Origin: an uncultured Oscillospiraceae bacterium
Lineage (GTDB): Bacteria; Bacillota; Clostridia; Oscillospirales; Oscillospiraceae
Assembly (NCBI GenBank): GCA_900763685.1
Contig: CAAFLF010000034.1
Location: forward strand, 1 to 19,193
Reading direction: 5' to 3'
Length of the DNA: 19,193 nucleotides
The notes under the pieces: model-generated
The model's input: only the letters and a program-made list of their open reading frames with translations
The model's database searches: none
Told to the model about the DNA's origin: nothing
Shown: positions 6,887-13,397 of the stretch, piece by piece
Layout: each line of letters begins with the position of its first letter
Position numbering within the stretch: the first letter of the stretch is position 1
Translations under genes and position numbers: made by a program

Positions 6887-8239
6887 ATGAATGCCTATCT
6901 TGCCAGCGTCATCGAGCATGTGAAGACCAAGTACGCCAACGAGCCCGAGTTCGTGCAGACGGTGGAGGAAGTCTTCTCCTCTCTGGAGCCCGTCATTGAG
7001 AAGCACCCCGAGTATGAGAAGGCCGATCTTCTCAGCCGCATGGTGGAGCCTGACCGGATGTTCACCTTCCGGGTGGTCTGGCAGGATGACGAGGGCAAGT
7101 ATCACACCAACACCGGCTGGCGCTGCCAGTTCAACGGCGCCATCGGCCCCTACAAGGGCGGCCTGCGCTTCCAGAAGAACGTCTATCCCGGCATCATCAA
7201 GTTCCTGGGCTTCGAGCAGACCTTTAAGAACAGCCTCACGGGCCTGCCCATCGGCGGCGCCAAGGGCGGCAGCGACTTTGACCCCGCCGGCAAGTCCGAC
7301 GCTGAGGTCATGCGCTTCTGCCAGAGCTTCATGACCGCCCTCTACCGCTACATCGGGCCGGACGTGGACGTTCCCGCCGGCGACATGGGCGTGGGCGGCC
7401 GGGAGATCGGCTACCTCTACGGCCAGTACCGGCGCCTCAAGGGCGTGTGGGAGAACGGCGTTCTCACCGGCAAGGGCCTCACCTACGGCGGCTCCCTGAT
7501 CCGTCCCGAGGCCACGGGCTTCGGCGCTGTCTACTATCTGCAGGAAGTCCTCAAGCACGAGAACGATACCATCGAGGGCAAGCGCATCGCCGTCTCCGGC
7601 TACGGCAACGTGGCCTGGGGCATCATGCGCAAGGCCACGGAGCTGGGCGCTAAGGTCACCTACTTCTCCGGCCCCGACGGCTACATCCATGATCCCGACG
7701 GCGTCTGCACCGAGGAGAAGCTGAACTTCATCCTGAAGATGCGGGCCACCGATCCCATGCACTGCAAGCCCTACGCCGACGAGTTCGGCTGCGAGTTCGT
7801 CCCCGGCGCCAAGCACTGGGGTGCGGACGACGTGGACGTGAACATGCCTTCCGCCATGCAGAACGACGTCCACATGGACTCCGCCGAGAAGATCGCCGCC
7901 TCCGGCGCCAAGTACTACATCGAGGTGGCCAACATGCCCACCACCAACGACGCCCTGAACTTCCTCCGCGCCCAGAAGCACCTGATCGTCGCTCCCTCCA
8001 AGGCCGTCAACGCCGGCGGCGTGGGCGTCTCCGCCCTGGAGATGGCCCAGAACAGCGAGCGTCTGGTCTGGACCGCCGAGGAGGTCGACCAGCAGCTCAA
8101 GAAGATGATGGTCAACATCCACAAGGTCTCCGCCGAGGCCGCCGAGGAGTATGGCCTGGGCTACGATCTCGTGGCCGGCGCCAACATCGCGGGCTTCAAG
8201 AAGGTCGCCACCGCCATGATGGAGCAGGGCGTCTTCTAA
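6887..8239 (+). CDS. gdhA: NADP-type glutamate dehydrogenase
   Basis: The product has 450 residues and matches the hexameric glutamate dehydrogenase family, which interconverts 2-oxoglutarate plus ammonium and glutamate. It has the substrate segment GPYKGGLRF (88-95), the catalytic lysine motif LPIGGAKGGSDFDP with K126, the VPAGDMGVGGREIGY loop near 170, and a Rossmann dinucleotide motif SGYGNVAWG near 235. NADP preference is inferred from similarity to the bacterial GdhA type of this length. The ATG at 6887 follows ACGGAGGAA. Codon use is strongly biased and less GC-extreme than neighbours, fitting high expression. It is monocistronic, with a strong terminator 17 bp after its stop. Confidence 0.97.
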   Translation: MNAYLASVIEHVKTKYANEPEFVQTVEEVFSSLEPVIEKHPEYEKADLLSRMVEPDRMFTFRVVWQDDEGKYHTNTGWRCQFNGAIGPYKGGLRFQKNVYPGIIKFLGFEQTFKNSLTGLPIGGAKGGSDFDPAGKSDAEVMRFCQSFMTALYRYIGPDVDVPAGDMGVGGREIGYLYGQYRRLKGVWENGVLTGKGLTYGGSLIRPEATGFGAVYYLQEVLKHENDTIEGKRIAVSGYGNVAWGIMRKATELGAKVTYFSGPDGYIHDPDGVCTEEKLNFILKMRATDPMHCKPYADEFGCEFVPGAKHWGADDVDVNMPSAMQNDVHMDSAEKIAASGAKYYIEVANMPTTNDALNFLRAQKHLIVAPSKAVNAGGVGVSALEMAQNSERLVWTAEEVDQQLKKMMVNIHKVSAEAAEEYGLGYDLVAGANIAGFKKVATAMMEQGVF

Positions 8240-8256
8240 GAACTACCCTACTGCGA

Positions 8257-8291
8257 AAAGACCGGGACAGGCCCCGCCTGTCCCGGTCTTT
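8257..8291 (+). terminator. gdhA terminator
   Basis: A perfect 16-bp stem (AAAGACCGGGACAGGC with its complement) and a 3-nt loop are followed by CTTTG. The stem is very stable, while the T-tract (TTTCTTT) is interrupted. Confidence 0.85.
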
Positions 8292-8301
8292 CTTTGCCCG
8301 C

Positions 8302-8330
8302 TTGCGGCGGCGGGGGAACTGTGCTATACT
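8302..8330 (+). promoter_or_regulatory. Extended -10 promoter of the 96-aa gene and phosphodiesterase unit
   Basis: TATACT (8325-8330) carries an upstream TGC (extended -10). A weak TTGCGG (8302-8307) lies 17 bp before it. It directly follows the gdhA terminator. Confidence 0.55.
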
Positions 8331-8376
8331 GGGGAAAAATCCCCCATGCCGCGCGCCGCGGCGGAAAGGCGGGCCT

Positions 8377-8667
8377 ATGCTCCAGCGATTCTCCGTCATC
8401 ATCCCCACCTGGCTCAACCGGGCCACCTACTATACCGGCTCCGTGGGTCCCCTGGGCCGGGACTTCCGCTACCGCTTCCAGCAGGACAATGAGAACAACA
8501 CCATCAAGGCCTCCGTCTACTCCCGGATCTGCTATGAGAAAGCCTCGGACGTCCGGGAGGAGACCTTCCCCTGGGACGAGGAGGGCATCGCCCGGATGCG
8601 CCAGTGGCTCCAGGAGAACTACGAGGCCTTCTGCCGGAGGGAAGGCATCCCGGAGGCGGCGGAATGA
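8377..8667 (+). CDS. Uncharacterised 96-residue soluble protein
   Basis: The family is not recognised. The protein begins MLQRFSVIIPTWLNRATYYTG, has a basic and aromatic middle (RDFRYRFQQDNENNTIKASVYSR split by turns) and ends in two acidic helices (DEEGIARMRQWLQENYEAFCRR). It has no signal peptide or membrane segment. The ATG at 8377 is preceded by AAAGG. The stop overlaps the phosphodiesterase start by ATGA, so the two are probably translationally coupled and functionally linked. GC-rich codon use matches neighbours, supporting a real gene. Confidence 0.8.
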   Translation: MLQRFSVIIPTWLNRATYYTGSVGPLGRDFRYRFQQDNENNTIKASVYSRICYEKASDVREETFPWDEEGIARMRQWLQENYEAFCRREGIPEAAE

Positions 8668-9137
8668 GGATCTTAGTGCTCTCTGATTCCCACGGCCGCC
8701 TCAGCCCCATGGAGGCCGCCGTGGAGGCCGTCCGCCCCCAGCGGATCTTCCACCTGGGGGACGGATGGGACGACGCCCGGGACCTCCACCGCCATTACCC
8801 GGACATCCCCCTCCACCAGGTCCGGGGCAACTGCGACTACCGACCCGGCGAGCCGGAGGAGGAGACCCTGGTCCTGGAGGGGCTGCGGCTCTACCTCTGC
8901 CACGGCCACCGCCTGGGGGTGAAGACCTCCCTCCTGCAGGCGGGCTATCTCGCTGAGGAGCGGGGGCTGGACTGCTTCCTCTTCGGCCACACCCACCAGC
9001 CCTTCCACGACCGGCGGGGCAAGTGTACCTTCCTGAATCCCGGCAGCGTCAACTTCGGCGGCAGCTTCGCCGTGCTGGACATCGCGGACGGCCGTCTCTC
9101 CGCCCGGCTCTACCGCCTGGGCGACCCCATCGAGTGA
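8664..9137 (+). CDS. YfcE/MJ0936-type metallophosphodiesterase
   Basis: The 157-residue cytosolic enzyme belongs to the calcineurin-like phosphoesterases of the YfcE class. All metal-binding motifs are present: DSH (8-10), GDGWDD (32-37), GNCD (55-58), HGH (80-82) and GHTH (108-111). These bind two divalent ions that hydrolyse phosphodiester bonds. YfcE relatives act on artificial phosphodiesters, and the natural substrate is not settled. The ATG at 8664 overlaps the upstream TGA, and a longer in-frame start at 8604 would read inside the preceding gene. A terminator follows immediately. Confidence 0.93.
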   Translation: MRILVLSDSHGRLSPMEAAVEAVRPQRIFHLGDGWDDARDLHRHYPDIPLHQVRGNCDYRPGEPEEETLVLEGLRLYLCHGHRLGVKTSLLQAGYLAEERGLDCFLFGHTHQPFHDRRGKCTFLNPGSVNFGGSFAVLDIADGRLSARLYRLGDPIE

Positions 9138-9166
9138 AAAAGCAGAGCGCCCGCTCTGCTTTTTTT
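9137..9166 (+). terminator. Terminator of the phosphodiesterase unit
   Basis: An 8-bp stem AGCAGAGC/GCTCTGCT with loop GCCC is flanked by AAAA and a run of seven T. It begins right at the phosphodiesterase stop codon and could work on both strands. Confidence 0.88.
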
Positions 9167-9282
9167 CGTAAATTTTCCCCCCTCCCTCCGCGACGCCGCC
9201 GGGGGAAACATCGCTATCCTGGGTGAAGGGCCTCACGGCCCAAGAAAACCCGCAGCCCATCCCGGGCGGAAAGGAGGCTCCC

Positions 9283-9846
9283 ATGGAGGACGACGCCATC
9301 GTGACCCTCTACTGGCAGCGAGACGAGGAGGCCCTGCGGGCGTCCGAGGAGAAATACGGCCCCCGGCTCCGGGGGCTTGCCCAGCGCATCCTGGCGGACG
9401 CCCACGACGCCGAGGAGTGCGAGAACGACACCTACCTCGCCGCCTGGAATTCCATCCCGCCCCACGAGCCCCGGAGCTACCTCTTCGCCTTTCTGGCCCG
9501 CATCACCCGGCACCTGTCCCTGGACCGCTGCCGGAGCCGGGACCGGGAGAAGCGGGGCGGCGGCCGGGTGGACGCCCTGACGGAGGAGCTCCTTCAGTGT
9601 CTCCCCGGCGGGGAGCGCCCGGAGGAGGCTCTGGACCTCCAGGCCCTGGGGGAGCGAATCTCCGCCTTCCTCCAGGCGCAGCCGGAGGAGAAGCGGAACC
9701 TCTTCCTCCGCCGCTACTGGTACTGCGACACCATCTCGGACATCGCCCGGCGCTACGGCCTCAGCGAGAGCAAGGTGAAAAGCAGCCTCTCCCGCAGCCG
9801 CCAGGCCCTGGGGGAGCAGCTTCGGAAGGAGGGCTACGACGTATGA
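9283..9846 (+). CDS. ECF-type RNA polymerase sigma factor
   Basis: This 187-residue protein has a sigma-70 region 2 (about 12-85: DEEALRASEEKYGPRLRGLAQ, then DAEECENDTYLAAWNSIP and RSYLFAFLARITRHLSLDRCR). A linker of about 40 residues follows, then region 4 (about 125-182) with the helix-turn-helix TISDIARRYGLSESKVKSSLSRSR. There is no region 1 or 3, as in ECF sigma factors. The ATG at 9283 follows AAAGGAGG. The last codons overlap the next gene (ATGA), linking it to a membrane protein that is its likely anti-sigma partner. The upstream region has GGGGGAAACA (9201-9210) and TATCCT (9215-9220), but no clear autoregulated ECF promoter is visible. Confidence 0.93.
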   Translation: MEDDAIVTLYWQRDEEALRASEEKYGPRLRGLAQRILADAHDAEECENDTYLAAWNSIPPHEPRSYLFAFLARITRHLSLDRCRSRDREKRGGGRVDALTEELLQCLPGGERPEEALDLQALGERISAFLQAQPEEKRNLFLRRYWYCDTISDIARRYGLSESKVKSSLSRSRQALGEQLRKEGYDV

Positions 9847-11006
9847 GAGCGGAAGACATTCTGAACGCCCTGGACCACGTGGACCCCGCCCTGGTGGAGT
9901 CCGCCGGCCGAATGCCCCGGCTCTGGCCAAGGCGGCTCCGCCGCCTCGCCGCAGCGGCCGCCTGCTTCGCCTTGATTCTGGGGCTGGGCGTCCAAACCCT
10001 GCTGCGCTTTGACTACTTCCGCTCCGGCTGCAGCGCCTGGCCGGGGAGCGTCGTGGACGGGACCTACTACTTCCGGGTCGCCCATAGCGGCCTCTGGCGC
10101 TGGTCGGAGGAGACCGGCACGGAGAAGATCCTCAGCACCTACTGGTACGACGGCGCCATCGTCAACGACTACGGCGTCTACTTCAACCGGGGCCGGACCC
10201 TCTACGTCCTCCCCCACGCAACCGGGAAAACGGAAAAGCTCTACACCGCCTCCCGGGCAAAATGCACCCACATCGGCTTTTCCCTGCTGGCGGACGGCCA
10301 GGTGGACCTGATGGTCTACGACAAGGACCGTCAGATGGGCTCGGAGTACCTGCTGGACGGCGCCACCGGGGCGGTCCGGGAGACCATCCAGGAAGAGGTC
10401 CCTTACAGCGACTTCCTGGGGAATTCCTACACCCGCTCCGTCTTCCAGCTGGGGGAGCATGTCTTCCGCCTGGAGGATCAGGCCGATGACCGGGCCTACC
10501 GCCTGACGGTGGACGGCGAGACCGTCCCCCTACCGGATGTCCTCTGGCTCGACCTCTACGGCGGGACCCTAGGGGAGACCGGGGATTACGCCCTCCTCTA
10601 CGCCCGGACGGCGGACGCCGCCGAGGGGGAGGATGACCGCCAGCTTCTCCTCTCCTCCGACGGCACGGTCCATTTCCTCCCCTACGGGGAGCACTTCCTC
10701 ACCGGGGCCCGGGGCTACCTCTACTCCGTGGACTACACCCTCGTCCCGGCGGACACCGAGGACCCCTGGGACGAGCCGGACCGGGTCCCCAGCGGCATCC
10801 GCTGCTATGAGATCGCCAGCGGCGAGAGCTGGCTCCTCACCGCCGACGCGGAGCTGGAGCTCTACGAGTTCGTGACGGACGGCGACCTCTTCTTCACCTG
10901 CGTCCCCTGGGGGGAGGAGCAGGTTGCCTGGCGGCTCCGGTACGACGGTGCGGGCCGTCCTGTGGGGCTCACCCAGCTCTCCCCCAACGTGGCCCCGGAG
11001 CACTGA
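9843..11006 (+). CDS. One-pass membrane protein, probable anti-sigma/sensor partner of the ECF sigma factor
   Basis: The product has 387 residues. A short N-terminal cytosolic part (1-34, starting MRAEDILNALDHVDPALVESA) resembles the opening of clostridial membrane proteins encoded after ECF sigma factors. A transmembrane helix spans about 35-53. The remainder, over 330 residues, would be outside the cell. It shows repeated short beta-strand units with aromatic turns (DGTYYFRVAHSGLWRWSEETG, VYFNRGRTLYVLPH, QLLLSSDGTVHFLP), suggesting a beta-propeller-like sensor. No zinc-binding anti-sigma motif HxxxCxxC is seen. The start overlaps the sigma factor stop by ATGA. Anti-sigma function is inferred from context. 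A strong terminator follows. Confidence 0.8.
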   Translation: MRAEDILNALDHVDPALVESAGRMPRLWPRRLRRLAAAAACFALILGLGVQTLLRFDYFRSGCSAWPGSVVDGTYYFRVAHSGLWRWSEETGTEKILSTYWYDGAIVNDYGVYFNRGRTLYVLPHATGKTEKLYTASRAKCTHIGFSLLADGQVDLMVYDKDRQMGSEYLLDGATGAVRETIQEEVPYSDFLGNSYTRSVFQLGEHVFRLEDQADDRAYRLTVDGETVPLPDVLWLDLYGGTLGETGDYALLYARTADAAEGEDDRQLLLSSDGTVHFLPYGEHFLTGARGYLYSVDYTLVPADTEDPWDEPDRVPSGIRCYEIASGESWLLTADAELELYEFVTDGDLFFTCVPWGEEQVAWRLRYDGAGRPVGLTQLSPNVAPEH

Positions 11007-11007
11007 G

Positions 11008-11047
11008 AGAACCGGCGCGTCCCAAGGACGCGCCGGTTCTTTTTTCT
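11008..11047 (+). terminator. Terminator of the sigma/anti-sigma operon
   Basis: A perfect 15-bp stem (AGAACCGGCGCGTCC with its complement) and a 3-nt loop CAA are followed by a run of T (11040-11045). Confidence 0.92.
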
Positions 11048-11087
11048 TCCCTCCCCCGCATAGACTGCCGGGAAAGGAGGGCTGCCG

Positions 11088-12362
11088 ATGCTCATTCATG
11101 TGGTCCGCCCCGGCGAGACGGTCTACGGCATCGCCCGGAACTACGGCGTGGACCCCCGCCGCCTGATGGCGGACAACGGCGTCCCGGCGGACGGGGCCCT
11201 GGCCGTGGGACAGACCCTGGTGCTGCGCTTCCCCAATGTGGTCCATGCCGTCCGGCCCGGCGAGACCCTCAGTGCCATCGCCCGGAACTACGGCGTCAGC
11301 CTCCGCTCGCTCTGGCGGAACAACTTGGAGCTTCTGGGGGGCAGTCTGCTGGCCCCGGGGCAGGTGCTGGTCATCACCTATCACGAGGAAAAGCTGGGCA
11401 CCGCCCTGGCCAACGGCTATGCCTATCCCTTCCTCTCCCCGGCCCTCCTGGCGGAGACCGCCCCCTTCCTCACTTACCTGACGCCCTTCACCTACGGCAT
11501 CAGCCGGGACTTGGGCCTCCTCCCCCTCCGGGACGGGGAGCTTCTGGCGGGGGCACGGGCCCACGGCACCGGGGCCGTGATGCACCTCTCCACCTATACG
11601 GAGGAGGAGCAGTTCGATGTAGGGCGGGCGGAGCGCCTCCTGACGGATCCCGCCGCCCAGGCCCGGCTCCTGGAGGAGATCCAGCGGACCATGGCGGAGA
11701 AGGGCTTCTCCGGCCTGGATGTGGACTTTGAGTACCTCCCTGGCGCCCTGGCGGAGGCCTACGCCGCCTTCCTGGGCCGGCTCCGGCAGGCCCTACGGAC
11801 CCAGGGGCACTTCCTCTGGGCGGCCCTGGCCCCCAAGACCCGTGCGGACCAGCCCGGCACCCTCTACGAGGGCCATGACTACGCCCGGGTAGGGGCCGCC
11901 ACCGACGCGGTGCTGCTGATGACGTATGAATGGGGATATACCTACGGCCCGCCCATGGCCGTGGCGCCGCTGCCCAACGTCCGGGCGGTACTGGACTACG
12001 CCGTGACGGAGATCCCGGCGGAGAAGATCCTGCTGGGCGTCCCCAACTACGGCTACGACTGGCCCCTGCCCTACCGTCAGGGCGAGACCCGGGCGGAATC
12101 TCTCTCCAACGAGGAGGCCGTCCGCCGGGCCATCCGCTACGGGGCGGAGATCCAGTTCGACGAGAGCGCCCAGGCCCCCTGGTACCGCTACACCGCCCCG
12201 GACGGCACCGGCCATGAAGTCTGGTTTGAGGACGCCCGGGCCCAGGCGGCGAAGCTCCGCCTGGTGGCGGAGTACGGCTTCCTCGGCATGGGGTACTGGA
12301 ACATCATGCGGCCCGCGCCGCAGACCTGGCTGGTGCTTTCGTCGCTTTACGACGTGGATTAG
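11088..12362 (+). CDS. LysM-GH18 spore-type peptidoglycan hydrolase (SleL/YaaH-like)
   Basis: The 424-residue protein has two N-terminal LysM domains (about 2-47 and 51-96; each reads HxVRPGETxxxIARNYGV), which bind peptidoglycan. A glycoside hydrolase family 18 domain follows to the end. The GH18 catalytic motif is visible as GLDVDFE at 209-215, with E215 as the proton donor. There is no signal peptide, as in SleL/YaaH coat or cortex-lytic proteins deposited on spores from the mother cell. N-acetylglucosaminidase action on spore cortex is inferred from that family. The ATG at 11088 follows AAAGGAGG. CATAGACT at 11059-11066 resembles a SigE/SigK-type -10, weakly supporting sporulation control. 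The GH18 fold is complete in length. Confidence 0.93.
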   Translation: MLIHVVRPGETVYGIARNYGVDPRRLMADNGVPADGALAVGQTLVLRFPNVVHAVRPGETLSAIARNYGVSLRSLWRNNLELLGGSLLAPGQVLVITYHEEKLGTALANGYAYPFLSPALLAETAPFLTYLTPFTYGISRDLGLLPLRDGELLAGARAHGTGAVMHLSTYTEEEQFDVGRAERLLTDPAAQARLLEEIQRTMAEKGFSGLDVDFEYLPGALAEAYAAFLGRLRQALRTQGHFLWAALAPKTRADQPGTLYEGHDYARVGAATDAVLLMTYEWGYTYGPPMAVAPLPNVRAVLDYAVTEIPAEKILLGVPNYGYDWPLPYRQGETRAESLSNEEAVRRAIRYGAEIQFDESAQAPWYRYTAPDGTGHEVWFEDARAQAAKLRLVAEYGFLGMGYWNIMRPAPQTWLVLSSLYDVD

Positions 12363-12366
12363 GGCT

Positions 12367-12416
12367 CGGTTGACCAACCGGGGGGACAGGCGAAGGCCTG
12401 TGGCTTTCCACCCCCA
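12367..12416 (+). repeat. Structured repeat element A, copy 1
   Basis: This 50-bp element has a second, same-length copy at 19055-19104. It begins with hairpin CGGTTG-AC-CAACCG, then GGGGG, then a 6-bp hairpin ACAGGC-GAAG-GCCTGT, then CTTTCCACCCCCA, whose CCCCC can pair with the GGGGG. Between copies the inner stem differs at three base pairs, and all three changes are compensatory, while loop and flanks are unchanged. It starts 4 bp after the stop codon of the GH18 gene. Confidence 0.85.
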
Positions 12417-12418
12417 CT

Positions 12419-12502
12419 TACCTCCGGCTAAGAGCCGCCGCAAAGCGGCGGTTGCCTCCGGCACACGCCTGCGGGCGTAGTCTTTTTGCAAGCGGCAAAA
12501 AG
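12419..12502 (+). repeat. Structured repeat element B, copy 1
   Basis: This 84-bp element recurs inverted at 19109-19193. It reads TACCTCCGGCTAAG, then hairpin CCGCCGC/GCGGCGG, then GCCTCCGGC, then hairpin ACGCC/GGCGT, then GTAGT, then hairpin CTTTTTGC/GCAAAAAG (12482-12489 with 12495-12502). The first 69 bp match copy 2 at 66 positions. The final stem differs by one compensatory pair (C-G here, G-C there). Confidence 0.88.
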
Positions 12503-12504
12503 AA

Positions 12505-12878
12505 AGTGACGGTGGAGCCGTCGAAAGAAAAAACGCCAGTCATTGTGGGACCCGGGCGCAAGCGCCCTCTCCCACAACGGGATGCGGCTCTAAACTGTCC
12601 TGCCCCCAAACCCTTCGGCCCCTGCGGGAGCACGGGCGGGGCCTGGCTGAGTCTTCCGGGCCGTGTGCCCCGTGCTGAACTCTGAGGTCATCGGGCAAAA
12701 CCCTGCATTTGACCAGCGGCTCTTTCCGCGCTTTCCGCTTCGCTAAGCGCTGCCTTGGCAGTTGCGGAGGACTATTCCCCTTTTTGATGGTCCCTGCGTC
12801 GATTCTTACCCGTCCCTCGCCCCCGCTGGCGCAAACGCTTCGCTGCGCGCCGCTGGCTTGGGTGGTTGATTTGGCTTT
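12505..12878. other. Non-coding, hairpin-rich stretch between repeat elements
   Basis: No credible gene is seen. Reading frames that cross it have no proper ribosome binding sites or family resemblance and run through the repeats. It contains several inverted repeats: TTGTGGGA/TCCCACAA enclosing GGGCGC/GCGCCC (12543-12577), AGCACGGG/CCCGTGCT (12629-12636 with 12669-12676), and GACGG/CCGTC just after element B. No counterpart occurs elsewhere in the window. It is probably further repeat material of the same mosaic, or an unrecognised RNA. Confidence 0.5.
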
Positions 12879-12958
12879 CCGTAGGGGCCGACGACTTGAC
12901 CGACGCCCCAAATTTCGGTACGAAATTTGGTCGGCGGAGGCCATGCCCTAGGTACGGC
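12879..12958 (+). repeat. 80-bp palindromic repeat element C, copy 1
   Basis: The element matches 18964-19043 at 74 of 80 positions in the same orientation. The core is a perfect 10-bp hairpin CCAAATTTCG/CGAAATTTGG (12908-12917 with 12921-12930). Outer arms CCGTA near the start and TACGG near the end make the whole element an imperfect inverted repeat, like a miniature mobile or REP-type unit. The AT-rich core stands out from the GC-rich surroundings. Confidence 0.88.
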
Positions 12959-12970
12959 GGCCCGCTCCCC

Positions 12971-13019
12971 CGTCCCTCGTCTAACGTCCTTCGTCTCCCG
13001 TCCTCCGTCCCTCGTCTGT
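12971..13019. repeat. Seven-copy 7-bp tandem repeat (CGTCNNN)
   Basis: CGTC occurs at 12971, 12978, 12985, 12992, 12999, 13006 and 13013, exactly every 7 bp. The three following bases vary but are mostly pyrimidines (CCT, TAA, CTT, TCC, CTC, CCT, TGT). On the minus strand the unit is NNNGACG. It lies between element C and the end of the membrane-protein operon. Confidence 0.9.
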
Positions 13020-13079
13020 CATTCCGAGACACGGAGCAGTGCGCCCGGGGTGCAGCCAGCGCCGTCCCAACTCCGCGTC

Positions 13080-13385
13080 CTACGGCGCCTCTTTCTCCTC
13101 CTCCGGTGCCGTGAGTTCCAGGAGCAGGAGGTTCCCAATCAGCGTCCCTGCCGCCAGGAGGCAGCCCAGCGTCCGCATCGCGCCGATGGTGTCCATCAGG
13201 CCGCCGACATCCCCTGCCGCCAAGGTCCTTGCCGCGGCGGAAAGCTCCCCCAGGAGAGCGGCGCAGCAGGCCGCCCAGCTCCCCAGGGAAAAGCGCCGCG
13301 GACGGCGCAGCCGCCCTTTCTCCCAGCGCCGCAGGGCAAAAAACGGAAGTCCCAGGGCCAGCAGCCCCATCATCAGTGAAAACAT
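13080..13385 (-). CDS. Small membrane protein of unknown function
   Basis: The 101-residue protein starts MFSLMMGLLALGLPFFALRR, a first membrane segment. A basic loop (RRWEKGRLRRPRR) follows, then a segment WAACCAALLGELSAAA near 37-52 and a third MRTLGCLLAAGTLIGNLLLLEL (about 69-90), ending in a charged tail. Family not recognised. It is the last gene of the six-gene minus-strand membrane operon, 12 bp after its upstream neighbour, with a Shine-Dalgarno-like GAGGAAAT upstream. No clear terminator follows; repeat DNA begins beyond it. Confidence 0.75.
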   Translation of the reverse strand: MFSLMMGLLALGLPFFALRRWEKGRLRRPRRFSLGSWAACCAALLGELSAAARTLAAGDVGGLMDTIGAMRTLGCLLAAGTLIGNLLLLELTAPEEEKEAP

Positions 13386-13397
13386 CTCATTTCCTCC

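Noticed and set aside
6779..8122. Long open frame on the minus strand, opposite gdhA
   Set aside because: It is a GC-rich codon-bias shadow of gdhA, full of Val/Gly/His/Asp repeats, with no ribosome binding site or family resemblance.
9201..9220. Autoregulated ECF promoter upstream of the sigma factor
   Set aside because: GGGGGAAACA resembles an ECF -35, but no matching CGTC-type -10 lies 16-17 bp downstream; TATCCT nearby lacks a good -35.
12540..12600. Terminator of the GH18 gene at the TTGTGGGA hairpin
   Set aside because: There is no T-tract on either side and it lies 180 bp past the stop codon within repeat-type DNA.
12452..12685. Frame starting MPPAHACGRSLF
   Set aside because: It begins inside repeat element B, recurs from the inverted copy at the window end, and has no ribosome binding site; it is a translated repeat, not a gene.
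12967..13020. CRISPR array
   Set aside because: The repeat unit is 7 bp with 3-bp variable parts, far too short for CRISPR repeats and spacers, and no cas genes are present.
12709..13379. Several overlapping frames through the repeat region and heptamer array
   Set aside because: They are Arg/Pro/Ser-rich, cross palindromes and tandem repeats, lack ribosome binding sites and conflict with each other.
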